Part shown: positions 7,245 through 13,127 of the stretch, in pieces
Position numbering within the stretch: the stretch's first letter is position 1
How the letters are laid out: each line of letters begins with the position of its first letter
Source of the DNA: Desulfurobacterium sp.
GTDB taxonomy: Bacteria; Aquificota; Aquificia; Desulfurobacteriales; Desulfurobacteriaceae
Direction: 5' to 3'
DNA: 13,127 nucleotides
Assembly: GCA_003978805.1 (NCBI GenBank)
Contig: QNYI01000152.1
Span: 1 to 13,127, forward strand
Position numbers and translations under genes: made by a program
Notes under the pieces: model-generated
Databases searched by the model: none
Told to the model about the DNA's origin: nothing
The model's input: only the letters and a program-made list of their open reading frames with translations

Positions 7245-7260
7245 GGGGGCTCTTGCCCCC
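7245..7260. terminator. GC-rich hairpin between converging genes
   Basis: GGGGGC (7245-7250) pairs perfectly with GCCCCC (7255-7260) around the tetraloop TCTT, five bases after the peroxiredoxin stop. The plus strand continues TTCCCTT, a weak T-rich tail. Minus-strand transcripts from bamA run into the same hairpin, so it could work in both directions. Confidence 0.6.
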
Positions 7261-7277
7261 TTCCCTTAAAAAGGGAA
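7261..7277. terminator. Second inverted repeat at the bamA 3' end
   Basis: TTCCCTT (7261-7267) and AAGGGAA (7271-7277) form a perfect 7-base stem with a 3-base loop overlapping the bamA stop codon. It directly adjoins the GC-rich hairpin, giving two stem-loops in tandem in the convergent junction. It may stabilise the bamA message end or add to termination; part of the repeat is protein-coding (GFPF-stop), so it could be partly fortuitous. Confidence 0.4.
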
Positions 7278-9866
7278 ACCAAAAGATATGTGTATCCTTC
7301 CGGGACCTTGGTGGGGAACTTTTTTGAGCTTATAGCCGTAGTCAAAGCGTAAAGGCCCTACGGGAGTTAGGTACCTAAACCCGAACCCTACAGAGGAGTA
7401 CCAGTCAGAAAGTCTAAAGTCAAAGTCCTTAAACTCCTTAAAGACGTTCCCCGAATCGCAAAAAAAGGCCAACTGAACGTTATCCCTTAAAAGGTAGCGG
7501 AGTTCAAAACTCAAAAGCCCGTAAGCCTTACCTCCTACAAAGTTACCCTTATCATCGGTAGGAGATATAGTTCCGTACTTATAGCCCCTGACGCTCTCTG
7601 CTCCGCCGAGGTAGAACCTATCCTGAACGGGAACGGAGCTCCCCTTAACAGGCTGAATCAAACCTATCCCCCACCTAAAAGCAAGGGTAAAGTCTTCAAA
7701 GGGAGAGAAGAGGTAGAGGAACTTAAAATCGCCCTGATAGTAATCGGTATCCCCCCCTAAGAAACTCCCGCTAAAAGAAAGCTTGAACCTTGAAAGGTAA
7801 CCTTTAGAAGGGTTAGTAATACTATCCCTTCTGTCGTAGTTTTGAATGTAGAAGAGAGTCCTCTTGACGAACCTCCTCTCCGTGTTTATTGAAGTATCCC
7901 TCACCTTCTCCCTTGCAATTTCCATTCCAAAACTCTGACTGAAAGCCCGCGAAGCTCTCCGGGAAAGGGAAAACCTGTAAAGAACCCTGTCCGTAATAAA
8001 GCTCTGGAAAATTTGCTCTTTCTTAATAACCGAGTAGGAGGTCTCATACTTCCTAAAGGGAAAGGCCGGCTTATTCAGCTTGAAAACGGCATCGTAACCT
8101 TCCTTTTGCCTGAAGTTACCGAAGAGAAAGTACCTAACACCGAGCCCCAAGGGGGAAGTGGAGGAGAGGAAGCCGTTCAGGATATACCCTGAATCGGTGC
8201 CCAAACCTACAAACCCCCTAAGGTGTAACCTGTTTCCCTCTTTAAGTTTTACTACCTCGTTGATACACCCATCTACCTTGAAATCCTCAACGGTTACGGA
8301 GGAAAAGAGCCTACTCTGGACAAGACGTGAATACTGGGCTACCACCTTCTCCTTTGAGTAGACCTGTCCCGGAGAAAGGGTAAAAAGGTTCTCTATCCAC
8401 TTAAGTTTAGTTCTCTCAAGTCCCAAAACGATAACAAAGCCAAAGCGGTAAAGTTCGCCCGGAGATACTGCCACGTTGAGGGTTAGAGCTTTCTTCCCGT
8501 TTACATCTTCAGAGGTCTCGGAAATATCAACGCTAACGTCCGGATATCCCTTCTTGGCGTAACACCCGACAAGCTTACTCCGGAGCTCTCCTACCTTTGT
8601 CGGCGAGAAAGGAAACGGAAGGGTTAACTCCAACTCTTTAAAGCAGGCTTCAGAATCCCCAGTAACCTTTACAGCCGTAACTACGTACCTTTTCCCCTTC
8701 TCTACCCGAAACTTTAAACTACCGTCAGAAAGGACGTAGGAAACCATAACATCCCTGTAGCCGTCCTCAAGAAACTTCCTCTTCAAATAGAGTACGAGCC
8801 TTTTAATTTTCTCCTCAGAGAAAGGAGTACCCACAATACCGGCAAACTCCTCCGGTAACCTCAGGCCATCGGGGAGGGAGAGCTCCTTAAGGATTACCTT
8901 CTTCCCTTCACTGATGTTGAAAATAACGGTAGCCAAACCCTTCCTCTCTTTAACCTCTACACTCACCTTTACGTAGGGAAAACCCCTATCCCTGTAAAAC
9001 TTCTCAATGTTTTTCCTTGAGTTCTCAAGCTCAAACTCATCAACCGACCGGGCAGTCTTAAAGGTGAGGAGGGGGAAGAGCTCCTTGTCCGAAAAATGGC
9101 GATTCCCTACAAACTTTAAGACGTACCTCTTCCCCGGTTTAACACTTACAGAAAGGATAACCGGTCTTTTATCCTTAGAAAGGATTCCTTTCACTTGGAA
9201 ACGGAAAGAGTAGTTAACCGAGACGTTGTAAAAGCCCCTTTCAAGGAAGAATTTTTCAACCTTTTCAAGGGTGGACTTCAACCGGTTAAGGTCAAGGGGA
9301 CTCCCTTTAAGAGGGGAGAAACTCTTTAAAAGGAAAGGACGGAACTTTTTAGGAGAGAGGATTTCTATCCCTTTAACGTAAAAGAGAGGGCCCGGAACGA
9401 CCTTCACAAGGAGCGTGTAGCAGTCCGGAAAGCCGAGACGCTCAAAGTGAACAGTAGCCTCACGGTACCCGGAAGAGCGGAGCTTTAAAAGGAGTAGCTG
9501 TTTAACGTTATTTAGGGACTCCGAAGTCAGCCTCTTCCCCTTAAGGAGGAGTTCCACCGTCTTTTCAACTTCCTTTAGCTGTTCAGGAAGCCCCTTAAAC
9601 TCTACCTCTTTTACAAGGCTACAGCTCTTTACGGTTAACTTATCCCCCTTCACCTCTACATCGTAGCCGAGATGGTAAAGGAGAGAGGAGGTAACGGAAA
9701 TACAGTCGGTAAACCTGCAAACCTGCGAAAGCTGACTATTTACCTGTTCAAGGAGTTTCCCATCAAAAGGGACACCCTTAGAGACTTCCAAAACAACAGG
9801 GAAGACCTTTAAAGGCCAAAACAGTAAGAGGAGGAAAAGGAAAACTAAACGATACCCTTTACGTAT
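7266..9866 (-). CDS. bamA: BamA/Omp85 outer-membrane assembly protein with six POTRA-like repeats
   Basis: BamA is the outer-membrane barrel that inserts other barrel proteins. The C-terminal ~320 residues are a D15/Omp85 barrel with RFYLGGAESVRGY (the loop-6 VRGY motif), GFRYLTPVGPLRFDYGY and a terminal aromatic (SFGFPF). Ahead of it are six POTRA-like units, roughly 84-158, 160-244, 246-321, 323-391, 393-469 and 471-544, each closing with a small turn before a new strand (VVPGPLFYV, VKPGKRYVL, ISEGKKVIL, VEKGKRYVV, VSPGELYRF, LKEGNRLHL). The only conventional start is TTG at 9791, but that lacks a signal peptide. The frame stays open upstream to 9896 and encodes RKGYRLVFLFLLLLFWPL, a clear export signal. 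I therefore place the start at ATA 9866, five bases after GGAGGG. The gene overlaps the radical-SAM gene by 22 bases. TamA is a less likely alternative because it has three POTRAs. Confidence 0.85.
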   Translation of the reverse strand: MRKGYRLVFLFLLLLFWPLKVFPVVLEVSKGVPFDGKLLEQVNSQLSQVCRFTDCISVTSSLLYHLGYDVEVKGDKLTVKSCSLVKEVEFKGLPEQLKEVEKTVELLLKGKRLTSESLNNVKQLLLLKLRSSGYREATVHFERLGFPDCYTLLVKVVPGPLFYVKGIEILSPKKFRPFLLKSFSPLKGSPLDLNRLKSTLEKVEKFFLERGFYNVSVNYSFRFQVKGILSKDKRPVILSVSVKPGKRYVLKFVGNRHFSDKELFPLLTFKTARSVDEFELENSRKNIEKFYRDRGFPYVKVSVEVKERKGLATVIFNISEGKKVILKELSLPDGLRLPEEFAGIVGTPFSEEKIKRLVLYLKRKFLEDGYRDVMVSYVLSDGSLKFRVEKGKRYVVTAVKVTGDSEACFKELELTLPFPFSPTKVGELRSKLVGCYAKKGYPDVSVDISETSEDVNGKKALTLNVAVSPGELYRFGFVIVLGLERTKLKWIENLFTLSPGQVYSKEKVVAQYSRLVQSRLFSSVTVEDFKVDGCINEVVKLKEGNRLHLRGFVGLGTDSGYILNGFLSSTSPLGLGVRYFLFGNFRQKEGYDAVFKLNKPAFPFRKYETSYSVIKKEQIFQSFITDRVLYRFSLSRRASRAFSQSFGMEIAREKVRDTSINTERRFVKRTLFYIQNYDRRDSITNPSKGYLSRFKLSFSGSFLGGDTDYYQGDFKFLYLFSPFEDFTLAFRWGIGLIQPVKGSSVPVQDRFYLGGAESVRGYKYGTISPTDDKGNFVGGKAYGLLSFELRYLLRDNVQLAFFCDSGNVFKEFKDFDFRLSDWYSSVGFGFRYLTPVGPLRFDYGYKLKKVPHQGPGRIHISFGFPF

Positions 9867-10768
9867 GGCATCCCTCCGAAGAAAATCTCTCTGACCTTAC
9901 CTTCCTCCACGAGGAGGGAGACCACCCTCTCAACCTCCTCCTCAGAAACCCCCAAGGCAGAAGCAATCTCATCAACCGGACAGGGCCTCCGAACGACGAT
10001 ATCGTAAACCTCGTTTTTAAGCTCGGGAGTCCCCAGCTTCCTCTTTTCCCTTTTAAAACCTGCCACGATCTCCGTAGAAGGATACCCTACCTTCTCCTTT
10101 ATCCTCTCAAGCTCCGACAGAGTAAGTCCCTCTACTTGGTAAGCCGGCGGTCTAACCACGGTGTTAAGCTGCCACTTGTGGGGTCTTAAACGGTGAACTA
10201 CCTCCCCCAACCTCTCCACTTCTTCGGGAACGTCATTAACACCTTTAACGAAGAGGGTCTCAAGCCAGACCTCGCAGGGTGTTTCCTTAATAAGCCTTTC
10301 TATACCTTCTATCAACTGTTCTACCTTAAGCCCCTCAACGGGTCTATTGATCCTTTCAAAAACAGACTGAGTTACAGCATCAAGGGAGGGAAGAACGACG
10401 TCTATTCCCTTTACCTCTTCAAGAACTTCGTCTGTATAAAGAAGAGAAGAGTTCGTCAAAAGAGCTAACCTATAGGGGTAGTTTCCCTTCAAGAAATCAA
10501 CGAGCTCACCCAACCTTGAATAAAGCGTAGGCTCTCCGTAACCGGAGAAAGTTATAAAGTCTATATCCGGTGAAGATTCCAGAAACTCCTTAAGCTCCGC
10601 CTTAACAGAATCAAGGGGAACGTACTCAAGCCTTGAAATCGTCTTCTCGCTGGTCTTTCCTACCTCACAGTAGAGACAGTCCATACTGCAGACCTTGTAA
10701 GGGACAAGGTCAACCCCTAAGGAAAAACCCAGACGACGGGAAAAAACGGGCCCAAAAACGTACTTCAT
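9845..10768 (-). CDS. Radical SAM protein (COG0731-like) with C-terminal winged-helix domain
   Basis: The protein has 307 residues from the ATG at 10768, which lies behind AGGAGGAG (10771-10778). An in-frame ATG 15 codons upstream has no such site and would precede the conserved start KYVFGPVFSRRLG. The [4Fe-4S] ligands are C27, C31 and C34 in CSMDCLYC, the usual CxxxCxxC. FSGYGEPTL is the SAM-contacting GE-type motif and LLTNSSL is a later family strand. The family is often labelled 'wyosine tRNA synthetase-like', but bacteria lack wyosine, so the true substrate is unknown. The last ~65 residues (RPCPVDEIASALGVSEEEVERVVSLLVEEGKV) look like a winged helix-turn-helix. The gene is upstream of, and overlaps, bamA on the same strand, and is divergent from leuT. 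Confidence 0.85.
   Translation of the reverse strand: MKYVFGPVFSRRLGFSLGVDLVPYKVCSMDCLYCEVGKTSEKTISRLEYVPLDSVKAELKEFLESSPDIDFITFSGYGEPTLYSRLGELVDFLKGNYPYRLALLTNSSLLYTDEVLEEVKGIDVVLPSLDAVTQSVFERINRPVEGLKVEQLIEGIERLIKETPCEVWLETLFVKGVNDVPEEVERLGEVVHRLRPHKWQLNTVVRPPAYQVEGLTLSELERIKEKVGYPSTEIVAGFKREKRKLGTPELKNEVYDIVVRRPCPVDEIASALGVSEEEVERVVSLLVEEGKVREIFFGGMPYVKGIV
9872..9877 (-). promoter_or_regulatory. Ribosome binding site that sets the bamA start
   Basis: On the minus strand GGAGGG is followed by ATGCC and then ATA CGT AAA GGG, which opens the signal-peptide frame of bamA. The spacing of five bases suits the ATA. The ATG of ATGCC is in the radical-SAM frame and sits too close to the site to be a start. 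The same bases encode a Gly-Gly in the upstream gene, so the match could be partly fortuitous. Confidence 0.45.
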
Positions 10769-10831
10769 TACTCCTCCTAACTGGGTAAAATATTCATTCA
10801 AAAATTTATACAAAAAAGCTGAGAGGAAAAA
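10769..10831. promoter_or_regulatory. Divergent intergenic region between the radical-SAM gene and leuT
   Basis: This 63-base AT-rich gap separates two divergent genes and must hold both promoters unless they lie within genes. It contains the ribosome sites AGGAGGAG (minus strand, 10771-10778) and GAGAGG (plus strand, 10821-10826). TATACA at 10807-10812 could be a plus-strand -10, but no matching -35 was found. Minus-strand boxes are equally unclear. Confidence 0.45.
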
Positions 10832-12355
10832 ATGGCCAGAGCTCCAGAACCCAGAGAGCAGTGGAGCACAAAACTGGGACTTATCCTCGCAATGGCGGGA
10901 AACGCCGTAGGTTTAGGGAACTTCCTCCGATTCCCGACACAGGCCGCAGAAAACGGCGGCGGCGCCTTTATGATTCCCTACATGGTAGCAATGCTCATCA
11001 TTGCAATACCCCTAATGTGGACGGAGTGGGCAATAGGACGCTACGGAGGCGCAAGGAACCACGGAACAACGCCGGCGATATTTAAACTCCTCTGGGAACA
11101 CCCACTCGCCAAATACATCGGTGTCCTCGGACTCTTTATCCCCTTCGTAGTCCTCTGCTACTACATCTACATAGAGTCATGGACTCTCGGTTACGCTTTC
11201 TTCTCCCTTTTCGGGATGCTTCCCCACCCAGACCCGAGCCTTCCCCAAGACCAGTACTTAAAACCCTTTGAAGAATTCCTCCAAGACTACACAAAACCCT
11301 CAGTAGTTGCCTACATCTTTTTCCTCGTAACAGTAGCCTTTAACGGCTACATCCTCTACAGAGGCATAAGGGGAGGCATTGAAAAGTTCGCAAAAATAGC
11401 AATGCCTACCCTCTTTATACTGGCACTCATTCTAATGGTGAGGGTAATACTGATAGAGACACCAAACGGCACTGCGGTTCAAGGCCTTAACTTCCTGTGG
11501 TATCCGGATTTATCGCAACTTACAAACCCTAAGGTGTGGCTTGCCGCAGCCGGGCAGGTATTCTTTACGCTGAGCCTCGGTTTTGGAGCGATAATTACCT
11601 ACGCCTCCTACATTAAAAAGGACGAGGACGTAGTGGCCTCCGGCCTCTCTGCAGCTTCCCTTAACGAGCTTGCAGAGGTTATCTTGGGAGGTTCTATTGC
11701 CATTCCCGCCGCCGTAGCCTTCTTCGGAGTAGCGAATGCACAGGCCGTCGCTCAGAGTGGAGCTTTCAACCTTGCCTTCGTCAGCCTCCCGGCAATCTTC
11801 TCAAACCTTACAGGCGGGGAGATAATAGGCTTCATCTGGTTCTTCCTCCTCTTCTTTGCTGGGGCTACCTCCTCTGTTGCCATCAGCGTGCCGATTATTG
11901 CCTTCCTTGAAGATGAGTTTAAGCTCAGCAGGAAAGTGGCCGTTACCGCCACCATCGTCTTTATGTTCTTGGTATCCCAAGTTCCGATATTTATGCCGAA
12001 AGCCTTAGACGAGATGGACTTTTGGGCAGGAACTTTTCTTGTCGTCCTCTTTGCGCTACTTGAAGTAATCATCTTTTTCTGGATCTTCGGAGGAGAAAGG
12101 GCTTGGGAAGAGATAAACAGGGGGGGACTGTTTAAAGTTCCCAAGTTCTACTTTTACATCCTTAAATACGTAACCCCCCTCTCCCTCTTTGCCATCCTTG
12201 CAACGTGGAGCGTAACTAAACTTCCTACAATCCTCTTAACAGAGGACATAGAAGTCTGGGTTGCAAGGTTCATAATGGTCTTCATCCTCGTTCTCCTGCT
12301 ATTTATGGTTTTCCTTGCAGACAAGAGGAAGAACGGAGAAAACCCCTCTTCTTAA
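10832..12355 (+). CDS. leuT: Na+-dependent amino-acid transporter, LeuT orthologue (NSS/SLC6 family)
   Basis: This 507-residue, 12-helix inner-membrane symporter is strikingly close, by recall, to LeuT of Aquifex aeolicus, the structural model of neurotransmitter:sodium symporters. The first helix region ([22 protein letters not shown], shown here only as its key residues N24, A25, V26, L28, G29, N30) corresponds to LeuT N21-N27, which line the substrate and Na1/Na2 sites. Helix 3 keeps VV..YY (LeuT V104/Y108), helix 6 keeps FFTLSLGF (F253/T254/S256/F259), and helix 8 keeps TSSVAI (S355/I359). The Glu that replaces chloride in LeuT (E290) is kept in LNELAEV, so chloride-independent uptake of leucine, alanine or similar small amino acids is predicted. 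The second extracellular loop is about ten residues shorter. It is followed within ten bases by a MetS-like peptide gene. Confidence 0.96.
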   Translation: MARAPEPREQWSTKLGLILAMAGNAVGLGNFLRFPTQAAENGGGAFMIPYMVAMLIIAIPLMWTEWAIGRYGGARNHGTTPAIFKLLWEHPLAKYIGVLGLFIPFVVLCYYIYIESWTLGYAFFSLFGMLPHPDPSLPQDQYLKPFEEFLQDYTKPSVVAYIFFLVTVAFNGYILYRGIRGGIEKFAKIAMPTLFILALILMVRVILIETPNGTAVQGLNFLWYPDLSQLTNPKVWLAAAGQVFFTLSLGFGAIITYASYIKKDEDVVASGLSAASLNELAEVILGGSIAIPAAVAFFGVANAQAVAQSGAFNLAFVSLPAIFSNLTGGEIIGFIWFFLLFFAGATSSVAISVPIIAFLEDEFKLSRKVAVTATIVFMFLVSQVPIFMPKALDEMDFWAGTFLVVLFALLEVIIFFWIFGGERAWEEINRGGLFKVPKFYFYILKYVTPLSLFAILATWSVTKLPTILLTEDIEVWVARFIMVFILVLLLFMVFLADKRKNGENPSS

Positions 12356-12364
12356 GGAGTTGAA

Positions 12365-12463
12365 ATGAAAGGGAGCTCCCTTCTATTCATGATCTTCTCG
12401 TGGATGGTGGTCTTCGGGTTTGTAGTTTTCTGCTTCACGGTTATATTAAGAGAGGAGAGATGA
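12365..12463 (+). CDS. MetS-like 32-residue transporter small subunit
   Basis: This is a tiny open frame with AAGGAG (12354-12359) at good spacing before its ATG and a stop that overlaps the next gene's start (ATGA, 12460-12463). The peptide begins MKGSSLLFMIFSWMVVFGF, continues with one hydrophobic helix, and ends in the charged ILREER. This layout of one N-proximal helix with a Met-rich start, an aromatic-Gly middle and a basic/charged tail matches the small-subunit family of methionine/alanine importers (MetS, paired with the NSS transporter MetP in Corynebacterium). It sits directly behind a LeuT orthologue, as such subunits sit behind their NSS partner. The helix should be in the inner membrane, contacting the transporter. 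Its short length limits certainty, but spacing, ribosome site and context all agree. Confidence 0.75.
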   Translation: MKGSSLLFMIFSWMVVFGFVVFCFTVILREER

Positions 12464-12975
12464 TAAGACTAAGAAACCTTAAACTCAGCGGATTCCTCTC
12501 CCACAAGGAGACAGAGCTCTCCTTTGACGACGAGACCTACGTCATCCTCGGGGAGAACGCTTCTGGGAAAACGTCCATCCTAAGGGGGATTTTCTTTGCC
12601 CTCTTCGGTAAGGACTTCACAGCTGAGAAGTTAGAAAGGGTGGTAAACAGGGAATCTACAAGCCTACAGGTTGAACTCTCTTTCCTGCACCGGGGAACTT
12701 ACTACAGGATTTGCAGGAAGTTCTCTGCCTTAAGGAAAAAGAGTGAGGCAGAGCTCTACAAGGGAAGCACACTGCACGCCAGCGGAGTAAAGAACGTAAA
12801 CCATGCCGTAGAAAAGGAGCTGGGACTTGACCCAAACATATTCAGGAACACGGTCTACATCCCTCAGGGGGAAATCCTTACCCTCTTTAACCTCCAGAGG
12901 AAGGAGAAAAGACAGGTCTTAAACAGGCTACTGGGTTTAGAGGAAATAGGTAAAAGACACGAAGAGATAAAAGTA
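12460..12975 (+). CDS. Rad50/SbcC-type DNA repair ATPase, N-terminal fragment
   Basis: These are the first ~170 residues of an SMC-like ABC ATPase that, with Mre11/SbcD, processes DNA ends. The start ATG 12460 has GAGGAG just upstream, inside the small-subunit gene, and yields the expected opening [21 protein letters not shown]. The Walker A is GENASGKT (31-38), the FALFGKDF segment follows, and the Q-loop VYIPQGEI is at 132-139. The next part ([21 protein letters not shown]) is where the long coiled coil should begin. Instead the frame meets TGA at 12976-12978, far short of the 850-1000 residues of the family; no hinge, second coil or Walker B is present. The cause is a foreign sequence that begins near here, not a simple nonsense mutation. 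Rad50 and SbcC cannot be told apart from this part. Confidence 0.85.
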
Positions 12976-13127
12976 TGAATATTCCGATAAGAGATGAAAT
13001 TGATGAGGTTGAAATTCCGTCGACGTATGTTCCCGCGCGGAATATTATTTTTCTGAGTTTTGCCGCGTCTTATGCCGAAGCCGTTGGTGCCAGGGCTATT
13101 TTTATTGGAGCTAATGCTATTGATTAT
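12966..13127 (+). CDS. queC: Internal fragment of 7-cyano-7-deazaguanine synthase (QueC), foreign to the rest
   Basis: The frame through the ATG at 12975 reads [20 protein letters not shown] and then [18 protein letters not shown], continuing to [10 protein letters not shown] at the window end. This is the middle of QueC, which converts 7-carboxy-7-deazaguanine to preQ0 in queuosine synthesis; the PSTYVPARN block and the DY(SGYPDCR) approach are characteristic. The N-terminal half with the PP-loop SGGxDS motif is absent, so the ATG is an internal Met and not a real start. All Tyr, Asn, Asp and Phe codons here (12 of 12) end in T, and eight of nine Ile codons are ATT. The adjacent Rad50/SbcC fragment uses TAC, AAC and GAC almost without exception. 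The fragment therefore comes from another genome. Confidence 0.85.

Noticed and set aside
6854..7345. Long open frame (163 codons) on the minus strand opposite the peroxiredoxin
   Set aside because: It mirrors the codon structure of a certain gene, has no recognisable domain or ribosome site, and runs through the terminator hairpins.
9821..9851. Programmed -1 frameshift joining the radical-SAM protein to BamA
   Set aside because: The bamA frame is open across the overlap, but I see no convincing slippery heptamer and no stimulatory structure; kept only as an alternative to the AUA start.
10766..10813. Upstream ATG at 10813 as the start of the radical-SAM protein
   Set aside because: It has no ribosome site and adds 15 residues outside the conserved family start; the ATG at 10768 has AGGAGGAG directly ahead.
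12400..12462. GTG at 12400 as an earlier start for the Rad50/SbcC fragment
   Set aside because: It would overlap most of the MetS-like gene and add residues before the conserved [11 protein letters not shown] opening; the ATG at 12460 has a good ribosome site.
12975..13127. A new short gene beginning at the ATG in the ATGA overlap after the Rad50/SbcC fragment
   Set aside because: The encoded sequence is the middle of QueC, so the ATG is an internal Met; the apparent ATGA coupling is created by the join.

Overview
The window looks like chromosomal DNA from a thermophilic, anaerobic, hydrogen-using Gram-negative bacterium of the Aquificota, most likely the Desulfurobacteriaceae (Thermovibrio/Desulfurobacterium type). 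This rests on the MetV-MetF pair typical of anaerobic C1 metabolism, hydrogenase maturation genes, a close relative of the Aquifex amino-acid transporter LeuT, BamA and a SurA-like chaperone (outer membrane), Arg codons mostly AGG/AGA, and charged, Lys/Glu-rich proteins. Genus placement is an inference from recognised protein families.

Layout. Bases 1-6549 form one rightward, very tightly packed gene run: the 3' part of a SurA/PpiC periplasmic chaperone, metV and metF (methylene-tetrahydrofolate reductase), uppS and cdsA (carrier lipid and phospholipid precursors), then hypE, a FetB-type permease and hypD. Starts overlap or abut the previous stop (TTGA, ATGA, GTGA, TAA|ATG), so translational coupling is likely. 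An 85-base gap holds a good promoter overlapped by an AT-only 8+8 palindrome, followed by a Prx1/AhpC-type peroxiredoxin and a GC-rich hairpin. On the minus strand, converging on that hairpin, lies a radical-SAM gene followed by bamA, whose signal peptide is encoded upstream of any conventional start codon. Divergent from these is a rightward cluster: a LeuT orthologue, a 32-residue MetS-like membrane peptide, and the start of a Rad50/SbcC-type ATPase.

The last ~160 bases do not belong with the rest. The Rad50/SbcC gene stops abruptly near 12966-12975, and an internal piece of queC (7-cyano-7-deazaguanine synthase) follows in another frame with the opposite third-base preference. This is most likely an assembly join between two genomes, less likely a real illegitimate recombination.

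Themes. Hydrogen use (HypD/HypE mature the NiFe-hydrogenase), C1 reduction (MetV/MetF), outer-membrane biogenesis (SurA-like protein, BamA), peroxide defence and Na+-coupled amino-acid uptake. The most interesting points are the LeuT-plus-small-subunit pair, the probable AUA start of bamA, the orphan FetB permease inside the hyp genes, the operator-like palindrome at the peroxiredoxin promoter and the chimeric right end. No RNA genes, CRISPR arrays, insertion sequences or attachment sites were seen.
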